Source: Roseovarius tolerans (GTDB lineage: Bacteria; Pseudomonadota; Alphaproteobacteria; Rhodobacterales; Rhodobacteraceae). From it: 64,000 nt of DNA. Position numbers and translations under genes: made by a program. The stretch covers positions 124,001 to 188,000 of the forward strand of contig NZ_FOBO01000002.1 in the NCBI RefSeq assembly GCF_900109855.1. The letters are read 5' to 3'. This document shows positions 63,600-64,000 of the stretch, in pieces. The notes beneath the pieces were generated by a model. It saw only the letters and a program-made list of their open reading frames with translations, ran no database searches and was not told where the DNA came from. Within the stretch, counting starts at the first letter, position 1; every line of letters begins with the position of its first letter.

Positions 63600-64000
63600 T
63601 CATGGGTTCAGGCGTTGAATATTCCAGCTTTCATCGTCAATTTCGCGGCGCCAGACGAAACGGTCATGCAGACGGAATGCCCCGTCTGCCCAGAACTCAA
63701 TCTCAACGGGGGCGATTCTGAAACCTCCCCAAAAGGGGGGGCGCGGCGGATTGGGCCCCTTGCGCGCGGTCACTTTCGCGACTTCGGCCATCAGCGTCGC
63801 GCGCGAGTCGAGCGGCCTGGACTGCTCGGACGCCCATGCGCCAAGACGACTTTTGAGCGAGCGCGACGCGTAATACGCATCCGCCTTCGGCCCTTCCTCG
63901 CGGGTGACATTCCCGCGCAGCCGGATTTGTCGTCGCAGCGATTTCCAGTGCAGGACCATCGCCGCCTGCGGGTTCGCGTCGAGTTCCTGTCCCTTGGCCG
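63600..64000 (-). CDS. pdxH: Pyridoxamine 5'-phosphate oxidase (partial, N-terminus off window)
   Basis: The C-terminal 133 codons, open to the right edge. [20 protein letters not shown] at the edge is the FMN/phosphate-binding segment, [15 protein letters not shown] and WRR...W...RLNP are the C-terminal signatures (usually RLAP). The enzyme oxidises pyridoxine and pyridoxamine phosphate to PLP. The ATG at 63959 is internal, not the true start, because the frame and motif continue past it. Confidence 0.93.
   Translation of the reverse strand, partial: AKGQELDANPQAAMVLHWKSLRRQIRLRGNVTREEGPKADAYYASRSLKSRLGAWASEQSRPLDSRATLMAEVAKVTARKGPNPPRPPFWGGFRIAPVEIEFWADGAFRLHDRFVWRREIDDESWNIQRLNP

Noticed and set aside
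1..64000. CRISPR arrays, insertion sequences or prophage genes.
   Set aside because: No regularly spaced repeats, transposase or phage proteins were recognised on either strand.

Overview
The window is a chromosomal segment of an alphaproteobacterium of the order Rhodobacterales, most likely the Roseobacter group. The evidence is high GC with strong GC3 bias, many ATGA/GTGA four-base stop-start overlaps, and family-typical gene blocks: dusB-ntrB-ntrC-ntrY-ntrX, a fused ispDF next to pgpA and cinA, mlaEF beside alr, radA-cvpA-purF, and bamA-skp-fabZ-lpxI. A VPLPA-CTERM protein and a B12-dependent ribonucleotide reductase (nrdJ) also fit. I see no insertion sequence, prophage, CRISPR array or rRNA. 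There is one tRNA, tRNA-Pro(UGG).

Layout. 1-4300: partial TetR regulator, fatty-acid-hydroxylase/sterol-desaturase enzyme, small membrane protein, DMT and MFS transporters. 4450-8190: arginine biosynthesis (argD, argF) and gnd. 8230-10830: minus-strand secretory operon of an M48 metalloprotease and two DsbA-like proteins. 10890-17310: aminotransferase, a 41-residue membrane peptide, then the outer-membrane block bamA-skp-fabZ-lpxI, in which lpxA and lpxB are missing from their usual places. 17460-20920: orphan ABC ATPase and a likely sulfur operon (rhodanese, YeeE/YedE, 58-residue peptide). 21085-22470: VPLPA-CTERM protein and a gene-poor stretch. 22470-25850: nlpD-like, pcm, surE and an SDR. 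25950-34860: bioY, then a long minus-strand run of purF, cvpA, radA, a coiled-coil membrane protein, pqiA-like, mlaF, mlaE, alr and entericidin. 34880-37770: solute-binding protein, a candidate small RNA and bdhA. 37870-40540: DUF502, rpsB and tsf. 40890-47420: LuxR regulator coupled to aroQ, MATE pump, FAD oxidoreductase, and gcdH with a divergent LysR regulator. 47420-54640: the two Ntr two-component systems with dusB. 54800-57960: ispDF-pgpA-cinA, a COQ10/RatA protein and hpt. 58030-64000: nrdJ with terminator and candidate NrdR boxes, tRNA-Pro, DUF192, a double cold-shock protein and partial pdxH.

Most of the window is housekeeping or conserved accessory sequence. The items most worth follow-up are: a candidate small RNA at 36828-36903 with its own promoter, two hairpins and a terminator; two abutting perfect palindromes between mlaF and pqiA; NtrC and NtrX proteins that lack the sigma-54 GAFTGA contact motif; a LuxR-family solo translationally coupled to aroQ; the incomplete lipid A cluster; and several short genes easily missed by gene callers (entericidin, and 41-, 58- and 85-residue proteins). 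Family assignments come from motif recognition without database searches. Starts were chosen by Shine-Dalgarno match, stop-start overlap and family length.
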